A DNA stretch of 64,000 bases from Vibrio sp. SNU_ST1 (GTDB lineage: Bacteria > Pseudomonadota > Gammaproteobacteria > Enterobacterales > Vibrionaceae), in assembly GCF_030563405.1 (NCBI RefSeq), contig NZ_CP130749.1, positions 1,178,001 through 1,242,000 of the forward strand, in the 5' to 3' direction. The notes below the pieces were generated by a model. It ran no database searches. It was not told where the DNA came from and saw only the letters and a program-made list of their open reading frames with translations. A program made the translations under genes and the position numbers. The stretch's first letter is position 1. The number at the start of each line of letters is the position of its first letter. Positions 9,121 to 18,121 of this stretch are shown piece after piece.

Positions 9121-10128
9121 TTATATTGAAAAACGTAATCCCAGAGTAAAACCGATATCGGTACTGTTATCCATATTGCGAATATTCTCTGTCATCAAGG
9201 CTTCTAAACTAAACCTATTTAATCGGTACCGATAACCGAGCACCACTTCATTAGACGGTTCTGAAAAATCAGGGTCGTCTTTCCCCCAACCTTGATAATT
9301 CAACGATTCAATGACCAAGCTATGATGAGCATCGAATAGTAATTCATAGCCTACAGCCCAACTCGAACTGTAGTCTTCTAAGAGCGCAGAATAGTCATCA
9401 CCATTGCGGTGAACTAAACCAAGGGTGACAAACATATTGTGACGCACTGATAAATAGCTGTAATTCAGCTGAACACCTTGCTCAAAACTATTCCGCTCAA
9501 ACTGCCCTTCACGAACATTATTGAAAAACAGAGAGCTACTAGCAGAAATAGAAGAAGGGCCGTCGGAATACAACAATAATTCATTGTATAACGTGACAGC
9601 ATTGGTCAGTCGATCACCTTCGAAATCAGAAATATGAACACCCGAGTTATTAAAATCCATAGTGAATTGGTCTTGAGGAACTTCATCCCGACCATTTTGA
9701 CCGATATTAAATAGGTCATGAAAGCCCATAACAAAACTATCAAGTCCATTATCTTTGGCTATTACCACTCGATAATCCAACTCCACCTTCCATGTAGAGG
9801 ATGCCTGCCATTGAACAGCAATATTCGATTGATTTTGATAATAGTCGAGAGCGTAAGCGTCCGTGTGTGCCCATATACTGGCCTGTGTATAAGAAGACTT
9901 GAATTCAACCGCCCCTACCTTTGCGGGTTGAGTACTACGAAGCTGCGTAGTGAGAACGTTTGAGTGGATAGGCGACTGTGCATACACAAACATTGGAGAA
10001 GAATGCGCATGTGTGGTGAAATGAAAGAAGGTCAATATCGAAACTGAAATAGGCAATAACGTCCTTAAATTTATCACTGTGTTTACTCGGTTATATAAAT
10101 ACCCGAACTTATTAAAAACACCGTTCAA
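9121..10128 (-). CDS. DUF3187 outer-membrane-type protein
   Basis: A ~335-residue protein rich in alternating beta strands and ending LGLRFSI, typical of an outer-membrane barrel. Its body (SIWAHTDAYALDYYQNQSNI; MGFHDLFNIGQNGRDEVPQD) resembles the DUF3187 proteins of marine gamma-proteobacteria. A hydrophobic export segment (LLPISVSILTFFHF) lies near residues 23-38. The start is unclear: TTG 10128 has no good ribosome site and GTG 10077 would shorten the leader to a usual signal peptide length. It is upstream of the porin gene on the same strand. Function unknown, envelope location likely. Confidence 0.72.
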   Translation of the reverse strand: MNGVFNKFGYLYNRVNTVINLRTLLPISVSILTFFHFTTHAHSSPMFVYAQSPIHSNVLTTQLRSTQPAKVGAVEFKSSYTQASIWAHTDAYALDYYQNQSNIAVQWQASSTWKVELDYRVVIAKDNGLDSFVMGFHDLFNIGQNGRDEVPQDQFTMDFNNSGVHISDFEGDRLTNAVTLYNELLLYSDGPSSISASSSLFFNNVREGQFERNSFEQGVQLNYSYLSVRHNMFVTLGLVHRNGDDYSALLEDYSSSWAVGYELLFDAHHSLVIESLNYQGWGKDDPDFSEPSNEVVLGYRYRLNRFSLEALMTENIRNMDNSTDIGFTLGLRFSI

Positions 10129-10296
10129 TTAATGCAGTAGATATACGGCTTATCATCTTAGAATCTAGATTAAATAGTTATTAAAAAGCGAAGATTAGAA
10201 CCTCTCGACAATATAAACATCTTACCTTGCACTGTGCTTCGCGAACACATAACCTTCTGGTCATTACCCTGATGAATATATTGATAGAGGAAAGGT

Positions 10297-11091
10297 ATGT
10301 CGGCTACTAACCTAAGTTTTGAACAACTGTTGATGAAGCAATCAACGACTCTCATCAATAGCGATCCTAAGTGTTTTCAAGCTACTTGGTCAGAAGCGAG
10401 CTTTGACGTACTCGATTGGTTTGGGATGGATCGTTTAACACTCTACCCTAACTCAATGGTCTTACTCGAAGACGGAAAGACTTGTTCAGTATCGAAAGCG
10501 AACATACCTCCGGTTAATAAACAGAGTCTCATTGGTGGCAACTATCTTGATTATTTAAAGCTGCTAAAGACCAAAAAGACTTATCTCGCGTTTTCGAAAG
10601 ACGACCTCGAAAACACTCAGAATTACGTATTAAAACAGTTGTACAAAGAAGGGGGACGATGGCACTGCATCATTCCTTTGCAACTCTTTAACCAACGTTG
10701 GGGGGCACTGTCTTTTACTAATTTTTACGACAACGATACCACTTTCGATCTCGAAGACATCCAGCGCTTAAAATTAGTCTGTGAGCTTTGGCTCTGTTAC
10801 TGGCAGCACTCAACGCTAGCTAGAACATTAAAGCAAAATGAGAACCTGTTAGAAGATGACAGTGAGAAATTACTCTTACTCACCAAGAAGCAGACTAAAG
10901 TGTTGGCACTTATTGCTCAAGGCCTAAGTGCAAAAGAGTGTGCGGAACAGCTCCATCTAAGCTCTCGAACTATAGAATCGCATAAGTACAGAATGCTTGG
11001 ATTGCTCGATTTGAACAACCACAATGACCTTCTTCAGTTCGCGTTGCGTAATGGGTTAGGTCTTACAGAAAACCTACACACGACACGTTAA
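10297..11091 (+). CDS. LuxR-family transcriptional regulator
   Basis: A 264-residue regulator. The C-terminal ~65 residues (LTKKQTKVLALIAQGLSAKE, then CAEQLHLSSRTIESHKYRM) are a LuxR/FixJ helix-turn-helix. The N-terminal ~180 residues look like a GAF/PAS-type sensor fold rather than a receiver, since there is no phospho-acceptor pattern; it lacks convincing autoinducer-binding signatures, so the ligand is unknown. The start has an excellent ribosome site (GAGGAAAGG). It is divergent from the DUF3187 gene, 168 bp away, which makes that gene and the porin candidate targets. Confidence 0.8.
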   Translation: MSATNLSFEQLLMKQSTTLINSDPKCFQATWSEASFDVLDWFGMDRLTLYPNSMVLLEDGKTCSVSKANIPPVNKQSLIGGNYLDYLKLLKTKKTYLAFSKDDLENTQNYVLKQLYKEGGRWHCIIPLQLFNQRWGALSFTNFYDNDTTFDLEDIQRLKLVCELWLCYWQHSTLARTLKQNENLLEDDSEKLLLLTKKQTKVLALIAQGLSAKECAEQLHLSSRTIESHKYRMLGLLDLNNHNDLLQFALRNGLGLTENLHTTR

Positions 11092-11131
11092 AGCAAGGCT
11101 ATGCACACTTCTTTACGCATAATATTGGTTG

Positions 11132-11965
11132 TTATTCGTTACCTTCACTCAGAGCAAATTTGATTTCATCCGACGAAAAGCCTTTTCGACTTAACATAGC
11201 GTACGCCTTTGAACGTTCTTTGTGATCGTTGAGGTCATATGGTTTCTTCTGCAGCTGTTCCAAACAAGATGAATAGAAATCCAGTTGCTCCTCGTTAATT
11301 AACCGATCGACTAACGATGACAGTTCGCTCGTGTCTATTTGTCGCTGTCTCAATTCTTGCTGAATGGCGGTCAGGCCCTTGCCTTTACGAGCATACTTAA
11401 GCACCTCTTTTTCCAAATCAGCTTTCTCGGCCTTAATTTGAATATTACTCTTCAGTTCATGCTCTTGTGGGTGCTGGTCAATCGCAACCTTAACTTGTTG
11501 ATAGCTAAAGCCACGCTTTTGCAGTGTCGCAACCAGTTTTTCACGGCTCATGGTAAAACTTGTATAATAATGGTTGATCCTGTCTGTCAGGATGGTCTGT
11601 TCATCAATAGACTTTTCGAAAGACACCTTATGGATTGCATCAGAAATCACTGAATCCGTCAGGCCCTTCTTTTTCAATTTTTCAACAATATATCGAGAAC
11701 CAAATTCACCTGAGAACGCTTGTTCTACGAATTGTTCAGCAAACACTTGGTCAGACTTGAGATACCCAAAGCCCTTCAAAGTATTCAACGTTTCATCGAT
11801 CCATTCTTGATTGTCGGTTTTCACTTTGAGCTTCGCTACCAACTCACTTTCCGTCATATCTCTCTGAGTTAAATGCCACATCGCAGAGTTCATAACACTT
11901 TCAATTCGCGTCGCTTTTCTTACCGTTGTATTTCTACCATTCGTTTTTCGCTGTGAATCATCCAT
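11132..11965 (-). CDS. RecX-family regulator, long form
   Basis: A 277-residue protein built of repeated three-helix modules, each carrying the RecX pattern: LTQRDMTESELVAKLK, then FGYLKSDQVFAEQFVEQ, FGSRYIVEKLKKKGL, and again MSREKLVATLQKRGFSYQQV and AMLSRKGFSSDEI. RecX binds RecA filaments and limits recombination. Proteobacterial RecX next to recA is usually ~150-170 residues; this one is longer, more like the Firmicute form, and no recA is nearby. It may be a second RecX-like protein of the cell. It is monocistronic and convergent with the LuxR gene. Confidence 0.75.
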   Translation of the reverse strand: MDDSQRKTNGRNTTVRKATRIESVMNSAMWHLTQRDMTESELVAKLKVKTDNQEWIDETLNTLKGFGYLKSDQVFAEQFVEQAFSGEFGSRYIVEKLKKKGLTDSVISDAIHKVSFEKSIDEQTILTDRINHYYTSFTMSREKLVATLQKRGFSYQQVKVAIDQHPQEHELKSNIQIKAEKADLEKEVLKYARKGKGLTAIQQELRQRQIDTSELSSLVDRLINEEQLDFYSSCLEQLQKKPYDLNDHKERSKAYAMLSRKGFSSDEIKFALSEGNE

Positions 11966-12052
11966 TCGCTTTCAACTGTCCAGATTGAGCCTACCCCATC
12001 ATAACTTAATTCTAAGGTGGTTGAGTTACCTAAAAGAGTGAAGCTCAATATC

Positions 12053-12214
12053 ATACCAATCGTAGTAAATAACTGTTCACCCTAGCTGGTTAAAACGCTC
12101 GATAACTGCGTTAGAACTTTTGATTGTAGAATAACTACTTATCAAAAAGTTCTGCCTTGTTCTCAAGCCTTTTTCCTGCGCTATTTCTGATCACTTACTT
12201 ACTGTGATTGGTAT
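12053..12214. mobile_element. MITE-like intergenic element with terminal inverted repeats
   Basis: A 162-bp non-coding block bounded by ATACCAATC and GATTGGTAT. Extending inward, the two ends match over about 20 bp with a few mismatches. Inside is a second hairpin: AGAACTTTTGAT near 12113 pairs with ATCAAAAAGTTCT near 12149. There is no ORF of note. This structure and the termini resemble repeats I associate with Vibrio intergenic regions, probably mobilised by a transposase in trans. It sits between the recX-like and mscS genes and would read as a long structured RNA. Confidence 0.75.
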
Positions 12215-12231
12215 AAACTGACAGCCAATAA

Positions 12232-12258
12232 AAATGGACGCTTATTCAGCGTCCATTT
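12232..12258. terminator. Terminator hairpin next to the MITE
   Basis: AAATGGACGC and GCGTCCATTT form a 10-bp perfect stem with a 7-base loop. T runs follow on both strands. It probably serves the mscS gene on the minus strand. Confidence 0.75.
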
Positions 12259-12368
12259 GATATCACATTAAGAATGCTTGCTCGAGCTTGAAGCTACGCT
12301 TAGCCATTTGTATTAGCTTTTTACGTAATAACTCTTTTCGAAATTGCTTTTCGTATTAACTCTTTCGT

Positions 12369-13973
12369 TTAGCTCTCTTCGTGATTGTAAACATGTACGT
12401 CTCGTTGAGGGAATGGAATCGTGATGCCTTCTTCATCGAAGCGTTTCTTCACGGTTTCCGTCACATCCCAATACACCTCCCAGTAGTCATCTGTCTTAAC
12501 CCAAGGCCTTACAACAAAATCAACTGAAGACGTATTCAAGGTGTGAAGCTTGATCATATGCTCTGGTTTTTTCAACACTAGAGGGTGCGCAAGAATGATG
12601 TCGTTCAATACCGATTTTGCTTTATCGATATCATCTGAGTAACCAATACCAAAAACCATATCAACACGTCTCACACGCTCTGCTGTGATGTTGTTTATCA
12701 CGTCACCCCAGATCTTATTGTTTGGGATCACCAAGCGTTGATTATCGATAGTTTGAACGGTTGTCGATACTAAGCTCATGTCTTTTACAGTGCCTTGAAC
12801 ACCAGCGACTTTGACCATGTCGCCAACATCGTATGGACGGTAGATCAAGATCATCAAGCCCGAAGCAAAATTAGACAACGTATCTTGTAATGCAAAACCA
12901 ATGATGACACCCGCTACACCAAAACCTGTTAATAGTGGCGCTAGTTCTATCCCGATTTGAGACAGAGCGATCAGCAAACCTATAAAAACAACCGCTTTCG
13001 ATGCGATTGAAACAAAGAAGTCCTGCATCAATACACTGAAGTCCATCTTCGAGTGCGAGACACTCTTACGAACGGTCTTGCGAGCCACGTTAGCAATCAG
13101 GCGAGTTACATACAAAATCCCGAGAAACAGAGCAAGTTTAACGATAAAAGAAGGGGTGTTTTCAAAAGCCCATGAGCTGAACGAACGTAACCAACCATCC
13201 AATAGATCTAACGCAACATCAATATCCAATACATCAGCATTTATATCACCAGTGGTCGCTAACAGAATACGCTTATATGACGTTATATCTACCCCAAACG
13301 GTTCCATCAACGAGATCGTGTTTTCTAAGCTGGCAACCATAACGCTAGTTCGTTCGCTGAAACGTATTAACTCAGTTTTTATCGTCGCCTTTTCTTCTTC
13401 ACTAACAAAAGACAAACGACGCTCTAAATCTTGACGCTGCGTGTCTGTATAGAGAATCGCATTTGTCAGATATTGAGAACGAGAAACTAGTGCGGCTTTT
13501 AACTGACTTTCCGCAGCCGATACATCAATGCCTCGATCTTTTGACCAACTTAAGGTCTTAGAAAGTTGCTGATAGTAGTCATCCATCATTCCAATTCGTT
13601 TTTGAATCAACAATTCAAGACGCTTTTTTGCATCCCCTTCAGCCGAACGGTTGTCTTTGCTCATAGAGACAATTTTAACTTCGTTCAATGACAGTAAATG
13701 CAGTAAAAGCTCTACCTGCTGGGCAAGAACAGCGTCTAAGCCTTGCTTCTTATCGGATGATAACTGAGAGGAGATCTCTTTACGTAGTTCTTGGTTCTTT
13801 CTTCGCAATATGTCTTCAAGAAACGGCTTTTCAGCATCGTGCGCTGTTTCTAATGTGGCTAGGTCCAGCATTAGCTGGTCTTGTACTTCTGCTATTTTAT
13901 CGACGCTTTGCGCAAAACTTCCAAATGCGACAAGCGCCAACATTAACAATAGACAACGCCAAACCTTCATCAT
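12369..13973 (-). CDS. MscS-family mechanosensitive channel
   Basis: A 534-residue inner-membrane channel. An export/TM segment (LLLMLALVAFGSFAQ) is followed by ~240 residues of charged, coiled-coil-like helices in the periplasm. Then come three membrane helices (about 272-295, 325-345 and the pore helix) with the MscS signature GVAGVIIGFALQDTLSNFAS and the conserved beta domain (YDVGDMVKVAGVQGTV; FGIGYSDDIDKA). It releases solutes during hypo-osmotic shock. The long periplasmic domain makes it a member of the larger MscS-like proteins rather than a minimal MscS. The start follows AGGA at 6 bases. Confidence 0.9.
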   Translation of the reverse strand: MMKVWRCLLLMLALVAFGSFAQSVDKIAEVQDQLMLDLATLETAHDAEKPFLEDILRRKNQELRKEISSQLSSDKKQGLDAVLAQQVELLLHLLSLNEVKIVSMSKDNRSAEGDAKKRLELLIQKRIGMMDDYYQQLSKTLSWSKDRGIDVSAAESQLKAALVSRSQYLTNAILYTDTQRQDLERRLSFVSEEEKATIKTELIRFSERTSVMVASLENTISLMEPFGVDITSYKRILLATTGDINADVLDIDVALDLLDGWLRSFSSWAFENTPSFIVKLALFLGILYVTRLIANVARKTVRKSVSHSKMDFSVLMQDFFVSIASKAVVFIGLLIALSQIGIELAPLLTGFGVAGVIIGFALQDTLSNFASGLMILIYRPYDVGDMVKVAGVQGTVKDMSLVSTTVQTIDNQRLVIPNNKIWGDVINNITAERVRRVDMVFGIGYSDDIDKAKSVLNDIILAHPLVLKKPEHMIKLHTLNTSSVDFVVRPWVKTDDYWEVYWDVTETVKKRFDEEGITIPFPQRDVHVYNHEES

Positions 13974-14225
13974 ACTAATTCCTATTATTGTCTAAATTGA
14001 CCCTATAAATAGTAGTAAAAAGAAGATGGATAACAAGCATTTAAACGTATGTTGTGTTAAAACTTTGCAAATTATCAGCCTGTATCTAATATTTGAGAGT
14101 TCCAATCCCCTCTTATGACCTGTAGAGTACGCAACCAACAAAGAACAACAGCCAATATCGTCATTTAGGTGCATGTACCAAATCACCTTAAATCCTATGT
14201 TGGCTCACAGCAAAAGAGCATAAAA

Positions 14226-14474
14226 ATGAACAACGAACTTGATGTTATTGAGTCTCTAGAAGAGCTAGAGCAATTCCTAATTTCAGTAGAAGCCGGGGGC
14301 TTAGGTCTTGAAGACGTTGAAGGCGTAGGTATGGCCACCAATAATTCTGATGGTCGTCATTTCGTTGCAGTATTCAACAGCAGTCACAAGGTTTTGCTCG
14401 CTCGCTGGATCACTAAAGAAATCTTTGAAAATGGTAAAGACCTTGTGCGTAACGGCCCTCGCCGTTCTCACTAA
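14226..14474 (+). CDS. Small acidic hypothetical protein, 82 aa
   Basis: An 82-residue soluble protein beginning MNNELDVIESLEELEQF. The first half is acidic and helical, the second half has a beta-hairpin-like FVAVFNSSHKVLLARWI and a basic tail (NGPRRSH). I do not recognise a named family. The internal ATG at 14226 is chosen because the frame upstream has poor codon content. The gene ends in a strong terminator and stands alone, divergent from mscS. Confidence 0.62.
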   Translation: MNNELDVIESLEELEQFLISVEAGGLGLEDVEGVGMATNNSDGRHFVAVFNSSHKVLLARWITKEIFENGKDLVRNGPRRSH

Positions 14475-14499
14475 ACCTTTCCAATAGCACCAATGGTTA

Positions 14500-14538
14500 A
14501 AGCCCAATACGTCCATCTGCGATCTGTTGGGCTTTTTT
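14500..14538 (+). terminator. Rho-independent terminator
   Basis: AAGCCCAA pairs with TTGGGCTT across a 19-base loop and runs into TTTTTT. It ends the 82-residue gene. Confidence 0.8.
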
Positions 14539-14778
14539 GTCTCTCCTGATAATGAATAGAGCACTCTATACAGGATAAATTAGCGATAACTTCCAGTTGT
14601 TGTGAACTTTATCTAGAACTCAATGTCGTATTCGCGTGAGTTGGTGTTTATACATCGTTTCACTTTAACAATTTCATGACTTGTGACTCGAAGAGAACTT
14701 ATTTAAGCTAACCGCAATTCAATGAGCTCGCTTTAGCTATTAACTATTAACTATTAACTGATTAGATTACTGACTAAC
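14539..14778. other. Intergenic region with 7-bp tandem repeat
   Basis: This gap before the Scs cassette holds three perfect copies of CTATTAA at 14737-14757 just upstream of the first candidate start. No convincing ORF, tRNA or further hairpin is seen. Confidence 0.6.
14737..14757. repeat. Three perfect 7-bp tandem repeats
   Basis: CTATTAA is repeated three times, with a partial fourth, ahead of the Scs cassette. Confidence 0.85.
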
Positions 14779-15267
14779 TTGCTGAACACATCGCTACTTT
14801 TCTTATCCACACAGAACCGCCGACAAAAGTATTCGCTTTGGGCGCTCTTCCTTACCGGACTGGTTATCGTAACCTGTCTGGCGAGTACTCTGTCTGCAAA
14901 CAAAGTAACCTCTTCAGCTTCCTTAATTGGACAATCAATACTTGTCGGCGCAGAAAGTCACACAGAAACCAGTAACCCTCAAACCGACATCGCTTCCTCA
15001 GAAAAAATGGCCGCTCTATACGCCAGCGTTTTTGGTTCACAAGCATCTAAAGCCCTAACAACACCAAATTCAAGCTCATGCAGCCTAAGTTCAAAAATGC
15101 TGACTTTTGCTACGCCTAAAACAGGCTGGCTGATTCCTTTCATTTTACTTATCGCTGTTGCATTCAGCTTATCTCCTCACATCTCGAGATTATCCAGAGA
15201 CAATCATCGCTCTTCTCGACCAACAAAACTTCGCTTACACCTCAAGCACTGTATATTTAGAGAGTAA
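14779..15267 (+). CDS. Membrane protein heading the Scs cassette
   Basis: A 162-residue protein with a hydrophobic segment at about 21-40 (LWALFLTGLVIVTCLAST) and another at about 115-134 (GWLIPFILLIAVAFSLS), joined by a polar, probably periplasmic stretch containing one Cys (SSSCSLSS), with a basic tail that ends HLKHCIFRE. It lies 47 bp ahead of scsB on the same strand, where Salmonella carries scsA nearby, but I cannot claim homology to ScsA. The start is weak: TTG 14779 without a clear ribosome site. A role in copper or thiol-redox homeostasis is inferred only from position. Confidence 0.55.
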   Translation: MLNTSLLFLSTQNRRQKYSLWALFLTGLVIVTCLASTLSANKVTSSASLIGQSILVGAESHTETSNPQTDIASSEKMAALYASVFGSQASKALTTPNSSSCSLSSKMLTFATPKTGWLIPFILLIAVAFSLSPHISRLSRDNHRSSRPTKLRLHLKHCIFRE

Positions 15268-15314
15268 ATAACTGGGAAATTACACCCTTTTATTTATTTT
15301 TTGGAGATACATTT

Positions 15315-17426
15315 GTGTACAACACACTACTAACTAAGTCTGCCGACTCTTTGGCATTCTGCATGCGTACATGCGCAAAAACGCTAGTCACTGCCCTTTT
15401 GGTTATGACGTCATTTACCGCTTTGGCACAAACTACGGGCTGGATAAGCGTGCCTGAGCATCCGCCAGTAAAAATGCGAATGATGTCGACAGGTGAACAG
15501 TCAGATAACGGCAGTACCGTTCAAACTGTATTGGACGTTACACTCGACGGCGACTGGAAAACCTACTGGCGCAGCCCCGGTGAAGGTGGCATCCCACCAA
15601 GCTGGGATTGGTCTGATTCGACTAATATAGAGTCCGTAGATTGGCATTGGCCGATTCCTAAATATTATGAACAGCTGGACGTAATGACGTTAGGCTACAA
15701 AAAACACGTCAGCTTTCCAATTACGTTGACACTGAAAGACAATACGAAACCTGCAATATTCAAGGCGTCGCTTACCTTTCCGTCGTGTACCAATATCTGT
15801 GTGTTAACCGATTACGACATCGAACTGCCCATTGATCCGCAAACATTAGAGCTCGATGAAGAAGCGATGTTCTTGTTCAATCAAGGCATGAGCCAATCTC
15901 CACGAGAAGCTAACCGCACTTCAGTGAACGACCTGTTCTGGGATAAAAGCAAACAACAACTGGTTACTCAGCTAACAAGTAAGGAAGGCTGGGATAAACC
16001 GATGGTATTGATTGATGGACAAGAAGTACTTGATGACTTCTTCTCTCAACCCACCGTCCACATCACAGACAATACAATGACCGCAGTATTCGATGTGAGT
16101 AACTGGATCGGCGAGGTCGACTTAACGGATCGTACAGTGAGTATTACCGTTTCAGATACTAACTTTGCCGAAGAGATGTCCGCGCAAGTCGGGTCAGACC
16201 CGATAGCTTACCAAACAAGTAACAACAGCTTTCTAGTCATGCTTGGCTTTGCGTTAGTGGGCGGTTTAATCCTCAACATCATGCCGTGTGTTCTACCCGT
16301 GTTAGGGATGAAGCTAAACAGCATAATTCAGAACCAAGGTACATCAAATCGCCACATCCGCCTCTCATTCCTAGCGTCTGCTGCCGGTGTTATCACTTCG
16401 TTTGCGCTGTTAGCTCTAGGCATGACCGTTCTAAAAATGGGTGGTAATGCGATTGGTTGGGGAATCCAGTTCCAAAATGTTTGGTTCATCGGGTTCATGC
16501 TGATCATCACCCTACTGTTCTCAGTTAACCTACTCGGTCTATTCGAATTCAGGCTTCCGTCAGGTTTAAACACTTGGATGGCAACCAAAGGCGACGACTC
16601 ACATTCAGGTCACTTCATCCAAGGCATGTTTGCGACACTATTGGCGACGCCTTGCAGTGCTCCATTCCTAGGAACCGCAGTGGCTTATGCTCTGGGCGCA
16701 AGTTACCAAGAGTTGTGGGCTATCTTTATCGCACTCGGCATTGGTATGAGCGCACCTTGGTTGATCTTTGCGTTATTCCCAAGCCTAACTAAATTGCTGC
16801 CAAAACCGGGCGCGTGGATGTTCAAAGTTAAGTTAGTATTCGGCTTAATGATGTTCATCACCAGTCTGTGGCTAACAAGCCTACTGAGCCCATTCATTGA
16901 CAAGTTCCCAACCATCTTGTTGTCACTGTTTATCGTCGTTTCGGTGCTAATTTGGATTGGCATGAAATTAGGGCGCAAGGCACTGATTCCTATCATGGCA
17001 ACCACAACCTTGGTATTTGGTGCTGCATTGATCGTCGGCAGTGTTACCGCTGATAACTGGGCAACGCCAATTGTCGATAACCTTGATTGGCAGAAACTGG
17101 ATGCGAAACAAATCCCTCAGTTGGTCGAAGAAGGAAAAACCGTCTTTGTCGACGTGACTGCTGAATGGTGTATCACCTGTAAAGCCAACAAAATTGGCGT
17201 CATTCTTCAAGATCCTGTCTACAGCCACCTACAGCAAGAAGACATTGTTTTGATGAAAGGCGATTGGACCACACCAAGTGAAAGTGTCACTCAATACTTA
17301 CAAAGTAATGGGCGATTTGGTGTGCCATTTAATATCGTTTATGGCCCGAGCTATAAAAATGGTATTCCGCTGCCTGTCATTCTCGACAGTGACACTGTTA
17401 TTCATGCCATCGACGCTGCGAGATAA
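15315..17426 (+). CDS. scsB: ScsB, DsbD-like transmembrane thiol reductase
   Basis: A 703-residue electron carrier that takes reducing power from cytoplasmic thioredoxin across the inner membrane. Seen in order: export segment (~22-38), a periplasmic alpha domain with Cys158 and Cys162 (CTNICVLTDYD), a membrane domain with the CcdA/DsbD cysteines (IMPCVLPVLGMK; LATPCSAPFLGTA), and a C-terminal thioredoxin domain with WCITCK near 618. The alpha domain is larger than in DsbD, as in ScsB of Salmonella copper-tolerance operons. Start GTG 15315 follows GGAGAT. Its neighbours ScsD and ScsC are the expected partners. Confidence 0.85.
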   Translation: MYNTLLTKSADSLAFCMRTCAKTLVTALLVMTSFTALAQTTGWISVPEHPPVKMRMMSTGEQSDNGSTVQTVLDVTLDGDWKTYWRSPGEGGIPPSWDWSDSTNIESVDWHWPIPKYYEQLDVMTLGYKKHVSFPITLTLKDNTKPAIFKASLTFPSCTNICVLTDYDIELPIDPQTLELDEEAMFLFNQGMSQSPREANRTSVNDLFWDKSKQQLVTQLTSKEGWDKPMVLIDGQEVLDDFFSQPTVHITDNTMTAVFDVSNWIGEVDLTDRTVSITVSDTNFAEEMSAQVGSDPIAYQTSNNSFLVMLGFALVGGLILNIMPCVLPVLGMKLNSIIQNQGTSNRHIRLSFLASAAGVITSFALLALGMTVLKMGGNAIGWGIQFQNVWFIGFMLIITLLFSVNLLGLFEFRLPSGLNTWMATKGDDSHSGHFIQGMFATLLATPCSAPFLGTAVAYALGASYQELWAIFIALGIGMSAPWLIFALFPSLTKLLPKPGAWMFKVKLVFGLMMFITSLWLTSLLSPFIDKFPTILLSLFIVVSVLIWIGMKLGRKALIPIMATTTLVFGAALIVGSVTADNWATPIVDNLDWQKLDAKQIPQLVEEGKTVFVDVTAEWCITCKANKIGVILQDPVYSHLQQEDIVLMKGDWTTPSESVTQYLQSNGRFGVPFNIVYGPSYKNGIPLPVILDSDTVIHAIDAAR

Positions 17427-17429
17427 TTG

Positions 17430-17999
17430 ATGAAGACACCCAACCATGAACAAAAACCTAGCTCTGCTGAAGACAACGCTGTAAAGGCTGAAACCAAAAA
17501 GCCAAGTCGTCTTAAGAAATGGGGAAAGGAACTCGTTTCAATGATGCTGATCGTTGGTGTGGTTTCGTTTGCCATGGATTTTTACCACAGCAGAAGCATG
17601 CCTCAAGGAGACGCGATACCAATCGTAGGTCAGTCGATCCAAGGTGACGATATTGATGTTATCGAGCTAAGCAAAAGCGGTAAGCCCGTTATTGTCTATT
17701 TTTGGGCGACTTGGTGTAGCGCGTGCAAATTGGTGAGCCCGACGGTTAATAGCTTCAGCGACTCCCATCAAGTAGTTTCTGTCGCACTTTCATCTGGCCC
17801 AGACGAACGTGTTCAGCGCTTCTTAGACGCCAAAGAGTATGACTTCCCTGTTATCAATGATCTCTCTGGATCGATCAGCAGAAGTTGGGGAGTCAATGTC
17901 ACGCCAAGTATTGTCATCATCAAAGATGGAAAGATTAGCAGTATCGCAACCGGCGTTACTTCCCCTATCGGCCTATGGTTAAGAACCTACTTTGCATAA
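17430..17999 (+). CDS. scsD: ScsD, membrane-anchored TlpA-like thioredoxin
   Basis: A 189-residue protein with an N-terminal basic region, one membrane anchor (ELVSMMLIVGVVSFAMDFY) and a periplasmic thioredoxin fold carrying WATWCSACK with Cys96 and Cys99, and the cis-Pro segment NVTPSIVII. It should pass or accept electrons at periplasmic disulfides, together with ScsB. The ATG lies 3 bases after the scsB stop, so the two are translated from one transcript. The CSAC active site differs from CGPC of thioredoxin, as is usual for this group. Confidence 0.82.
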   Translation: MKTPNHEQKPSSAEDNAVKAETKKPSRLKKWGKELVSMMLIVGVVSFAMDFYHSRSMPQGDAIPIVGQSIQGDDIDVIELSKSGKPVIVYFWATWCSACKLVSPTVNSFSDSHQVVSVALSSGPDERVQRFLDAKEYDFPVINDLSGSISRSWGVNVTPSIVIIKDGKISSIATGVTSPIGLWLRTYFA

Positions 18000-18121
18000 C
18001 TCGCTACTAAGAAAAGCAGAGCAAAGTGAATGAACAGATTTAAGCCAGTTTAACAAACAATAATACCGTGAGCGCAACCCAAAACGTGCTCACGGTTATC
18101 AAGAATTAGAGAATAAACAAC

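Noticed and set aside
14301..14564. 87-codon minus-strand frame over the 82-residue gene
   Set aside because: Its 5' part crosses the strong terminator and it lacks a ribosome site.
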